DNA of 47,355 bases from Minisyncoccota bacterium (lineage in GTDB: Bacteria > Patescibacteriota > Minisyncoccia > Phycocordibacterales > SBAW01), in assembly GCA_018060985.1 (NCBI GenBank), contig JAGOUZ010000003.1, positions 1 to 47,355 of the forward strand, written 5' to 3'. Position numbers and translations under genes: made by a program. Below, in pieces: positions 41,190 through 47,355 of this stretch (positions are counted from its first letter, which is position 1; each line of letters starts with the position of its first letter). The notes under the pieces were generated by a model. It made no database searches. It saw only the letters and a program-made list of their open reading frames with translations, and was not told the origin of the DNA.

Positions 41190-43058
41190 ATGACCCGCGC
41201 TCTCGTTCTCAACGTGCTCTCGACAAAGACCATCAAGCTTATGCTGGTCTCGTTCGTCTTTTTTACACTCTTTGCTGCTGTGATGCCCTCACCGGCACGC
41301 GCAGCAGAACTCTCGACTGCTCAGATGCAGTCTATTCTTTCGCTTTTGCAATCGTTTGGGGCTAGTCAGAGCACCATAAGCAAGGTGAGTGCGGCGTTGG
41401 GGACTGAATCCTCCACAGGGGTTCCGACCATTGAGGTCGTCGGTCTCACAAAAGACTACATAAAAGCTCCGTATAGCAATATGCCGTCAGAGACCATCGT
41501 GCGGTTTCAAAATGCTTCCACAGGTGCCCTTATTGAAAATATAGGTACGCTCATTAGGGAAGAGGGTAGCGGTACAATCGAGCTGCCTTACACAGGAACC
41601 TTTTATGTCCCGTCAGGAAAATATCGTTTGCGTGCAGCAAACTACAACAATCAGGATGTAGTGTATGCAACAAGTAATAACTTTACGATTACCCAACCAA
41701 GTTCTGCGGCATCAAGCACTTCTCCGACATGCAAACCAGTGCCTGCAGTTGATTGCGGTGTTGGATCTAAGCCAGTGTCACAGGGGACTGATACCAATGG
41801 CTGCAAGTTAGCAGACAAATGTGTAGCGACGTCCCAGAGTGCTGCCCCAACCTGTACTCTTGTTGCCAACAAGAACCTGGTTCAAAAAGGGGAGACCGTG
41901 ACTCTTTCATGGACGAGCAAAAACGCTACGTCTGCAAGTAAGACCGGTACAACCGATGTTGCCAAAGGCTCTGTCAAAGTGCAGCCAACAGAACAAATGG
42001 TTTATAAAAAAACGTTTAGCGGACCTGGCGGTTCAGTAAGCTGCCAAGTAAAAGTAAATATTTCAGGGTCTGGTAGTTGGCAGTCAGAAAAAGAAGGTCA
42101 GCAGATAGTGCAGGGTGCTCCGATAACCGCACAGTCTCTCGTTGCATCTGTCGGAAGCGGAGTCGCTGCGTTGGTGTCAACGCCGCGCGACATGTTGGCA
42201 CAATTATTCAACTTCCAGCCACGCAACAACGTGAAGATGGAACAGCAGGAAAAAAAGTTCCGTGAGCTAAAAGAACGTAATAAGCAGATGAAGGCAGGCA
42301 TGGCTTCAAGCACAATGTCTGAGCAAGAGCCGAAGGATCTGGAGAAAAATAATTTCCCAGGTAACTCCGCGTGCGCGTTCTTAGTGCGCAACTTAAAGCG
42401 CGGAGCAACAGGTGAAGACGTTAAACAATTTCAGGAATATTTACAAACGACCGGTGATCTCAAAGAAAAAGCAGACGGCCTCTTTAACGAACAAACTGAA
42501 GAAGCCCTCAAAAAGATCCAAGCTCGCTATAACATCGTGACGTCGGGTGATGCCACTACAACCGGGTTTGGTGCGGTAGGTCCTCGCACACGCCAGATAC
42601 TTATGGCGCACTGCAAGGCTCTTAAAGAACATAACGAAGGTCGTAAAGAAGACCGTAGAGAAAACGCAAGTTCTACTCGTTCATCAGTAAACGTAAACGC
42701 AGGCGCTCCAACATGCACTCTTACTGCAAATAAAAGTGAGGTGGCAGGTGGGGAAGCGGTAACGCTCACGTGGACAAGTACTAATGCAACATATGCAAGC
42801 ATGCCGCGCGGAGAGCGTGGACCGGCAAACGGTTCGCTCACTGTTACTGCAGCAGAAACAGCCACGTATCAAAAACGCGTCTATGGCCCCGGAGGGGAGG
42901 GCACGTGCCAAGCCACTGTTACCGTTACGGGCGATACATCGGCGCCTGAAGTAAAAGTGGTGCGCGCATCGATGTTAGATCAGATGTTTAGCACTGCTGG
43001 TCAACAACTAGCTGCTGGTATAACCGCCTATTTTGACTTCTTTGGGGTTAGTTTCTAA
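41190..43058 (+). CDS. Large secreted protein with Ig-like and peptidoglycan-binding domains
   Basis: 622 residues from the ATG at 41190. A signal peptide (LMLVSFVFFTLFAAVMPSPA, cleavage near ARA-AELS) is followed by a helical segment and a Cys-containing module (PTCKPVPAVDCGVGSKP). Two homologous Ig-like repeats follow: PTCTLVANKNLVQKGETVTL near residue 225 and PTCTLTANKSEVAGGEAVTL near 510. Between them is a PG_binding_1-like domain (LKRGATGEDVKQFQEYLQTT through VGPRTRQILMAHC). It is probably a cell-wall-associated surface protein. Upstream, a hairpin GGGC-A-CCAGC-GAAA-GCTGG-G-GCCC with TTTT (about 41131-41153) sits in the leader. Confidence 0.82.
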   Translation: MTRALVLNVLSTKTIKLMLVSFVFFTLFAAVMPSPARAAELSTAQMQSILSLLQSFGASQSTISKVSAALGTESSTGVPTIEVVGLTKDYIKAPYSNMPSETIVRFQNASTGALIENIGTLIREEGSGTIELPYTGTFYVPSGKYRLRAANYNNQDVVYATSNNFTITQPSSAASSTSPTCKPVPAVDCGVGSKPVSQGTDTNGCKLADKCVATSQSAAPTCTLVANKNLVQKGETVTLSWTSKNATSASKTGTTDVAKGSVKVQPTEQMVYKKTFSGPGGSVSCQVKVNISGSGSWQSEKEGQQIVQGAPITAQSLVASVGSGVAALVSTPRDMLAQLFNFQPRNNVKMEQQEKKFRELKERNKQMKAGMASSTMSEQEPKDLEKNNFPGNSACAFLVRNLKRGATGEDVKQFQEYLQTTGDLKEKADGLFNEQTEEALKKIQARYNIVTSGDATTTGFGAVGPRTRQILMAHCKALKEHNEGRKEDRRENASSTRSSVNVNAGAPTCTLTANKSEVAGGEAVTLTWTSTNATYASMPRGERGPANGSLTVTAAETATYQKRVYGPGGEGTCQATVTVTGDTSAPEVKVVRASMLDQMFSTAGQQLAAGITAYFDFFGVSF

Positions 43059-43070
43059 AAAATGACAAAA

Positions 43071-43110
43071 AACCACCCCGGCACCATTGCCGGGGCGGTT
43101 TTGTGTTTTT
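43071..43110 (+). terminator. Terminator of the secreted Ig/PG-binding gene
   Basis: AACC-A-CCCCGGCA (43071-43083) pairs with TGCCGGGG-C-GGTT (43088-43100), followed by TTGTGTTTTT. Confidence 0.88.
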
Positions 43111-43161
43111 CATGAACAGTGATTGAATGGAGAAAGAAGAGTGGTTTAGGAGGGTTCTCTG

Positions 43162-43608
43162 ATGGAAGCTCTTAACCAAGTGGTTGAATATCTCGAACAA
43201 CACGATCTTTCGTACAAACGCGGCGCTACAGTAGTGATCATGGCCCAAACAAGTCCTGACGATTTTCCAATCGTCTTTACCGAAGGCAAATACCCCGGTT
43301 GGGTGTTTGCCACATTTTCCTTCGCCTACGGGGCGGCAGATGGGCCGAGTAGTGTTGAAGGGCTTCGTAGTCTCCGAAAGGAGGCACAAGAGAAGTTTGG
43401 CAGAAGGATTGAAGTCTTCTGCGAAGGTCGCGAACTCTGTATCGTGGGACGGCTCAAGTCAGACCCACAGCGCCTGAGGGAGGAAGTTGACGACTATGTG
43501 CAAGCTTGCAGGGAGATCTACGATCTTCTCTGCACGGCTATAAAGATTGGGCAGTGGAAGCAGGACTGGAACTCGCTTGCCTTCGGGCATACCGTCGGTA
43601 ACGCCTAG
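43162..43608 (+). CDS. Unknown protein upstream of tuf (possibly YbjN/CesT-like fold)
   Basis: A 148-residue soluble protein with ribosome binding site TAGGAGGG before the ATG. An alpha-beta pattern is visible: helix (MEALNQVVEYLEQHDLSYKR), strands (TVVIMAQTSPDDFPIVF; WVFATFSFAY; ELCIVGRL), then a long helix (REEVDDYVQACREIYDLL). This order recalls YbjN or type III chaperone folds, but sequence support is weak. It is a stand-alone unit with a terminator, inserted between fusA and tuf. Confidence 0.65.
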   Translation: MEALNQVVEYLEQHDLSYKRGATVVIMAQTSPDDFPIVFTEGKYPGWVFATFSFAYGAADGPSSVEGLRSLRKEAQEKFGRRIEVFCEGRELCIVGRLKSDPQRLREEVDDYVQACREIYDLLCTAIKIGQWKQDWNSLAFGHTVGNA

Positions 43609-43623
43609 TTTCGAACCATTCGT

Positions 43624-43659
43624 ACCGCCGGGCCATGGCCCGGCGGTTGACCTTTTTTT
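43624..43659 (+). terminator. Terminator upstream of tuf
   Basis: ACCGCCGGGCC (43624-43634) pairs with GGCCCGGCGGT (43637-43647), and a seven-T tract follows after TGACC. The end of the hairpin overlaps the tuf -35. Confidence 0.85.
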
Positions 43660-43674
43660 AGGGTTTGCTAGTAT
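43647..43674 (+). promoter_or_regulatory. Promoter of tuf
   Basis: TTGACC (43647-43652), 16 bp, TAGTAT (43669-43674). The ~100-nt leader starts with two small hairpins (ACGCA/TGCGT followed by GGCTTTTT, and TGTCC/GGACA). Confidence 0.7.
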
Positions 43675-43777
43675 GGCCATAACGCATCAGTGCGTGGCTT
43701 TTTATTGTCCACTCGGACATTAAAAATAGGGCAGGGCATTAATTAGTAATTATTCATTAGTAGTAGATATATAAGGT

Positions 43778-44971
43778 ATGGCAAATTTTGATAGACAGAA
43801 GCCGCACATGAACATCGGCACCATCGGTCACGTCGACCATGGTAAGACGACGCTGACGGCCTCAATCCTCCACGTGCTCGACATGGCGAAGGATCAGGGC
43901 TTTGGCGCACGCGTAGAAGGTGTAGACGGCATCGACAACGCTCCTGAAGAAAAGGCGCGCGGTATTACTATTGCGCTCCACCACTCGGAGTACTGGACGC
44001 CAGAGCGCCACTACGCTCACATCGACGCCCCAGGCCACGCAGACTATATTAAGAACATGATCACGGGTGCTGCCCAAATGGACGGCGCTATCCTCGTGGT
44101 TGCCGCAACTGACGGCGCAATGCCTCAGACTCGCGAGCACATCCTCCTTGCTAAGCAGGTGGGCGTACCGAAAATCGTAGTCTTCTTGAACAAAGTAGAC
44201 ATGGTTGACGATGCAGAAATGGTTGACCTCGTAGAGGCCGAAGTGAAGGATCTCCTTGCAAAGCAGGGCTATGCTGACGCTCCGGTTATCAAGGGTTCTG
44301 GCCTTAAGGCACTTGAAGCTAAGGACCTCAATGATCCTTGGGCAATGAAGGTGCTAGAGCTTATGAAGACCGTAGACAGCTACATCCCGCTCCCAACTCG
44401 TGATACTGACAAGCCGTTCCTCATGGCAATTGAAGACATCTTCTCAATTGAAGGCCGTGGCACCGTGGTTACGGGCCGCATCGACCGCGGTATCGTAAAA
44501 GTGGGTGAGGAAGTCGAGATCGTTGGTCTCGTTCCTACTGCTAAGACGACAATTACGGGTATCGAAATGTTTAACAAGCAGCTCCAGGAGGGTCAGGCAG
44601 GCGACAACGCCGGCATTCTCCTCCGCGGTACTAAGAAAGAAGACGTTCACCGCGGTCAGGTGCTTGCTAAGGCTGGCTCAGTAACTCCTCACACCGAATT
44701 TGAGGCAGAAGTATACGTACTTAACAAAGAGGAGGGTGGCCGTCACACGCCGTTCTTCACTGGCTACAAGCCTCAGTTCTATGTTCGCACCACTGACGTA
44801 ACTGGCGAGGTAACCCTCCCACAGGGTACTGAAATGGTTATGCCGGGCGACACTATTACCTTTAAGGTAAAGCTCGTAGCGCCGGTAGCACTTGAAGCGC
44901 AGAGCCGCTTTGCAGTCCGCGAGGGTGGCAAGACCGTAGGCGCAGGTGTTGTAACAAAGATCATTGCGTAA
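43778..44971 (+). CDS. tuf: Elongation factor Tu
   Basis: A 397-residue EF-Tu with GTPase motifs [39 protein letters not shown] and [10 protein letters not shown]. Domains II and III are complete ([34 protein letters not shown]). It delivers aminoacyl-tRNA to the ribosome. rpsJ follows 77 nt later without a terminator, so tuf-rpsJ are probably co-transcribed. Confidence 0.99.
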   Translation: MANFDRQKPHMNIGTIGHVDHGKTTLTASILHVLDMAKDQGFGARVEGVDGIDNAPEEKARGITIALHHSEYWTPERHYAHIDAPGHADYIKNMITGAAQMDGAILVVAATDGAMPQTREHILLAKQVGVPKIVVFLNKVDMVDDAEMVDLVEAEVKDLLAKQGYADAPVIKGSGLKALEAKDLNDPWAMKVLELMKTVDSYIPLPTRDTDKPFLMAIEDIFSIEGRGTVVTGRIDRGIVKVGEEVEIVGLVPTAKTTITGIEMFNKQLQEGQAGDNAGILLRGTKKEDVHRGQVLAKAGSVTPHTEFEAEVYVLNKEEGGRHTPFFTGYKPQFYVRTTDVTGEVTLPQGTEMVMPGDTITFKVKLVAPVALEAQSRFAVREGGKTVGAGVVTKIIA

Positions 44972-45048
44972 TAACTAACTTAATTGGAGTAAGCACAACC
45001 GGGTATAGGTTACGTGGCAATCGCCAGGAGAACTAGACCCAAACAACT

Positions 45049-45426
45049 ATGGCTACCGAACCTAAAGAAAAGAAACCAGCAGCAAAGCCGCGCGCCAAGA
45101 AGGCGTCGGCTGTTGCTGCAGTACAGCGCCTCCGCATTAAGGTCCGCGCCTATGAGCACAAGGTGCTTGATGCATCAGTAAAGCAGATCTTGGACACCGC
45201 CCTTCGCTATGATGCAAAGGTTGCTGGCCCAATACCGCTCCCGACTGAAATTAAGAAATACACGGTCAACCGCTCAACATTCGTCTACAAAGATGCACGT
45301 GAGCAGTTTGAAATGCGCATTCATAAGCGCGTTATCGATATCCTCGACCCGACCCCTAAGGTCATTGAGGCTCTGACGAATCTCTCGCTTCCATCCGGAG
45401 TGACGATCGACGTCAAAATGGCCTAA
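45049..45426 (+). CDS. rpsJ: 30S ribosomal protein S10 with basic N-terminal extension
   Basis: 125 residues; the S10 core starts near residue 27 (LRIKVRAYEHKVLDASVKQI) and includes GPIPLPTEIKKYTVNRSTFV. The first ~25 residues form an Ala/Lys-rich extension (KEKKPAAKPRAKKASAVAAV) not found in E. coli S10. A terminator follows directly, separating it from rplC, with which it is normally contiguous. CCAGGAGAAC upstream is the only ribosome-binding-site-like sequence. Confidence 0.97.
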   Translation: MATEPKEKKPAAKPRAKKASAVAAVQRLRIKVRAYEHKVLDASVKQILDTALRYDAKVAGPIPLPTEIKKYTVNRSTFVYKDAREQFEMRIHKRVIDILDPTPKVIEALTNLSLPSGVTIDVKMA

Positions 45427-45434
45427 GCAGAAAG

Positions 45435-45454
45435 TCCCCGCAAGGGGATTTTTT
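45435..45454 (+). terminator. Terminator after rpsJ
   Basis: TCCCC-GCAA-GGGGA followed by TTTTTT. Confidence 0.88.
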
Positions 45455-45474
45455 GTTATGGGGAGAAACTAGTA

Positions 45475-45503
45475 TTGTCCCGCTTGATCAAGTTTTATAT
45501 ACT
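45475..45503 (+). promoter_or_regulatory. Promoter in the rpsJ-rplC gap
   Basis: TTGTCC (45475-45480), 17 bp, TATACT (45498-45503). It starts a transcript that meets a terminator at 45561. The 14-bp palindrome ATGTTCGCGAACAT (45532-45545) lies just downstream. Confidence 0.65.
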
Positions 45504-45560
45504 TAGAAAAAGGTGCTCATTGGTTAGGGTAATGTTCGCGAACATACAGTAGCTATTTCG

Positions 45561-45588
45561 TCCGATGCTATAGATCGGATTTTTTATT
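45561..45588 (+). terminator. Leader terminator 1 in the rpsJ-rplC gap
   Basis: TCCGAT (45561-45566) pairs with ATCGGA (45574-45579), followed by TTTTTTATTT. It lies about 50 nt after the expected transcription start. Confidence 0.82.
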
Positions 45589-45589
45589 T

Positions 45590-45820
45590 GGCACACACGC
45601 TTCAGGGCATGAATGCAGGCCAAGTAAAGAAATGCAGCGAAAAAATCCCCGCGCGGGGATTTTTTCGTATACAATTATGTGTGCCCGGTTCCGGAGAGTC
45701 GAGAAGAGAGGCGAAAGCCTTGAATCAACACGTCGGAAAACGGCGGCTGTAACTATAACAGCCCAACAAGGGGTGGTAGGGAAACCTGCCACCCTACTTT
45801 CTTGCATATTTGTGACCCCT
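45590..45820 (+). promoter_or_regulatory. Structured leader upstream of rplC-rplD-rplW
   Basis: No gene. GGCACACA (45590-45597) can pair with TGTGTGCC (45678-45685), enclosing a second terminator (45640-45665, AAAAAATCCCC with GGGGATTTTTT). Then come AGGCGAAAGCCT (45709-45720), CGTCG-GAAAA-CGGCG (45731-45745), GGCTGT/ACAGCC (45745-45763) and GGGTGGTAGG-GAAA-CCTGCCACCC (45771-45794). The dense run of tetraloop hairpins before the L3/L4 genes suggests a ribosomal-protein-binding regulatory RNA. Confidence 0.6.
45640..45665. terminator. Leader terminator 2 in the rpsJ-rplC gap
   Basis: AAAAAATCCCC-GCGC-GGGGATTTTTT, perfectly symmetrical and active-looking in both directions. Confidence 0.82.
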
Positions 45821-45902
45821 GTTATATAGCGCTTCGCGATATAACCGTCGCTTGCTCGGACGCAAATGCCAGCACTTGCATCTCTCGCTTCGCTAGGTTA
45901 TA
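45821..45902. repeat. Palindromic intergenic element, copy 2
   Basis: A 63-nt core (45840-45902) begins TATAACC and ends GGTTATA, enclosing GTCGCTTGCTCGGA, an inner hairpin GCAAATGC-CA-GCACTTGC (45862-45879) and CTCGCTTCGCT. A side hairpin GTTATAT...ATATAAC (45821-45845) competes with the outer stem. Compared with copy 1 (5836-5897), the outer stem changes G-C to A-T on both arms, a compensatory change. Confidence 0.75.
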
Positions 45903-45960
45903 GTCTCGTGGACTCTCGAAATAGAGTTGCCCACGTCCCCCGAGGGGACCAATAGACAAC

Positions 45961-46578
45961 ATGAAATTCATTCTAGGCACCAAGGGCCCTATGACTACCG
46001 TATTTACGGATGAAGGTCGCGCATATGCGGCGACTATTATTGCTGTAAAGCCAAACGTCGTTACCCAAATTAAAACCACTGAAAAAGATGGTTACTCTGC
46101 CGTACAAATTGGCGGTATTGAGGGCAAAGAAAAGCACGTAAACAAAGCGCAGCTCGGCCACACCAAGGGTAAGGCGCTTAAACACTTCCGCGAACTTAAT
46201 CTCAAAGGCGCTGCCGCCGATGTAGAGGTTGGTGCAGTAGTAGACGTTTCTATGTTTACTGTAGGAGACAAAGTAGAGGTCTCAGCGATCTCTAAGGGTA
46301 AGGGCTTTCAGGGCGTGGTTAAGCGCCATGGCTTCCATGGAGGTCCGCGCTCTCACGGTCAGAAGCACAGCGAACGTGCGCCGGGTTCTATCGGCGGTTC
46401 AGGCGGTCGCGCAGGCGGTCGTGTTGCTAAGGGTATGCGCATGGCAGGCCGCACAGGCTCAGACCGCATCACCGTTCGCAACCTTGCAGTACTTCAGGTA
46501 CTCCCAGAGAGCGGTGAACTTTTGATCGCTGGCGCAGTACCGGGCCGCAAAGGTACGCTCGTAGAAATCCGCGGCTAA
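45961..46578 (+). CDS. rplC: 50S ribosomal protein L3
   Basis: A 205-residue L3: MKFILGTKGPMTTVFTDEGR, then the signature GFQGVVKRHGFHGGPRSHGQ. It binds near the peptidyl transferase centre. It starts the rplC-rplD-rplW part of the S10 operon. The GGGGAC before the start is in a hairpin (GTCCCC-CGA-GGGGAC), so ribosome access may be controlled. Confidence 0.98.
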   Translation: MKFILGTKGPMTTVFTDEGRAYAATIIAVKPNVVTQIKTTEKDGYSAVQIGGIEGKEKHVNKAQLGHTKGKALKHFRELNLKGAAADVEVGAVVDVSMFTVGDKVEVSAISKGKGFQGVVKRHGFHGGPRSHGQKHSERAPGSIGGSGGRAGGRVAKGMRMAGRTGSDRITVRNLAVLQVLPESGELLIAGAVPGRKGTLVEIRG

Positions 46579-46586
46579 ACATTTTT

Positions 46587-47249
46587 ATGGAATCAAAGAT
46601 TTACAACATACAAGGCAAAGAAGCAGGGAAGATCACGCTCCCTGAAGGTATCTTTGGCCTACCGTGGAATGCCGACCTCGTGCACCAGGTGGTTACCTCG
46701 ATGCAGGCAAATGCTCGCCAGCCTTGGGCACATACTAAGACTCGCGGTGAGGTACGCGGCGGCGGTAAAAAGCCATGGGCACAAAAGGGTACTGGCCGCG
46801 CACGTCACGGCTCATCACGTTCACCGATCTGGGTAGGCGGCGGTATTACCCACGGCCCTCGCAACGACAAGGTCTATACACAGAAGATCAACCAGCAGGC
46901 TCGCCAGAAGGCACTCTTGGTAACGCTCTCACGCAAATACAAAGACGGCGAAGTTATCTTTGTCGACAAGCTTGAGATGACTGAGCCAAAGGCCAAACTC
47001 GCTAAGGGCATGCTCGGCGCACTTGCAAAAGAGTTCAGCGGTATGGCAAAGAGCAAAAACGCAGCACTCATTGCGCTTCCAACCGCGCACAAGCCAACAC
47101 AGAAGTCATTCGGCAACTTCGGCAACGTTGAGGTCATTGAAGTACGCAATCTTAACCCAGTGTCGGTTATGAGCGCCAAGTACTTGGTGATTGCAGATCC
47201 GGCAGCGGCTATCGAGATGCTCTCGAAAAAGCGTGTCGTAAAGAAATAA
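46587..47249 (+). CDS. rplD: 50S ribosomal protein L4
   Basis: A 220-residue L4 with ARQPWAHTKTRGEVRGGGKK and KPWAQKGTGRARHGSSRSPI, the conserved loop that reaches into the exit tunnel. In E. coli L4 represses its own operon by binding the S10 leader; here a structured leader lies upstream of rplC, so a similar role is possible. It follows rplC by 8 nt. Confidence 0.98.
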   Translation: MESKIYNIQGKEAGKITLPEGIFGLPWNADLVHQVVTSMQANARQPWAHTKTRGEVRGGGKKPWAQKGTGRARHGSSRSPIWVGGGITHGPRNDKVYTQKINQQARQKALLVTLSRKYKDGEVIFVDKLEMTEPKAKLAKGMLGALAKEFSGMAKSKNAALIALPTAHKPTQKSFGNFGNVEVIEVRNLNPVSVMSAKYLVIADPAAAIEMLSKKRVVKK

Positions 47250-47250
47250 T

Positions 47251-47355
47251 ATGAAACAGGATACTTCTCACATACTTCTTTCTCCGCGCATTACTGAAAA
47301 GGGTGCCTACCTCTCCGCAATCGGCGCGTACGTCTTTAACGTTGCTGAGGGAGCA
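47251..47355 (+). CDS. rplW: 50S ribosomal protein L23, partial
   Basis: Only the first 35 residues are in the window (HILLSPRITEKGAYLSAIGA and YVFNVAEGA); the rest lies beyond the right edge. This is the typical L23 N-terminus (LxxPxITEK...VFxV). The ATG starts 1 nt after the rplD stop. Confidence 0.93.
   Translation, partial: MKQDTSHILLSPRITEKGAYLSAIGAYVFNVAEGA

Overview
This 47 kb window looks like a chromosomal piece of a Candidate Phyla Radiation bacterium, most likely Parcubacteria/Paceibacteria (Kaiserbacteria-like). That is inferred from family knowledge: a trigger factor without its PPIase domain, RNase Y plus PNPase, a ComEC split in two, large secreted Ig/peptidoglycan-binding and Cys-rich proteins of CPR type, and no biosynthetic operons. 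UGA is used as a normal stop.

Layout. 1-6.3 kb (minus): ComM/YifB (cut by the window edge), a DksA-like protein, a membrane protein, pnp, a NYN-domain protein and rpsO. 6.3-12.4 kb: Xer recombinase, xth, cca, four tRNAs (Arg-TCG, Gly-GCC, Pro-TGG, Gly-TCC), YraN, an RlmI-like methyltransferase and a DUF3298 protein; two intergenic stretches here carry DnaA-box-like sites. 12.5-20.4 kb: HU, RNase Y, ClpP, trigger factor, ppa and nusA (minus), and a degenerate PilB-like ATPase (plus). 20.4-24.3 kb: an accessory island with a perfect consensus promoter, a putative ncRNA, eight small genes of unknown function and a structured non-coding tail. Seven of its gene junctions carry the same double-hairpin module. 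24.3-34.6 kb: tpiA, pgk, HIT, recJ, RNase H, ComEC, SOD, a ComEC-type metallo-beta-lactamase and a secreted lyase-like protein. 34.6-47.3 kb: rpmB, an M50 protease, then the str/S10 ribosomal cluster (rpsL, rpsG, fusA, tuf, rpsJ, rplC, rplD, rplW) interrupted by self-contained accessory units, including a GlmM-like pseudoenzyme and an RTX-repeat protein.

Two expression styles coexist. At least fifteen mostly housekeeping genes have a -10 hexamer exactly 6 (sometimes 7) nt before the start codon and no Shine-Dalgarno, as expected for leaderless mRNAs. The accessory genes instead have strong AGGAGG-type ribosome binding sites, often a consensus promoter and their own terminator. The strongest candidates for something undescribed are the hairpin-punctuated island, the structured 534-bp gap between rpsJ and rplC, and a pair of covarying 62/63-nt palindromic elements at 5.8 and 45.8 kb. 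All functions are read from sequence alone; no database search was run.
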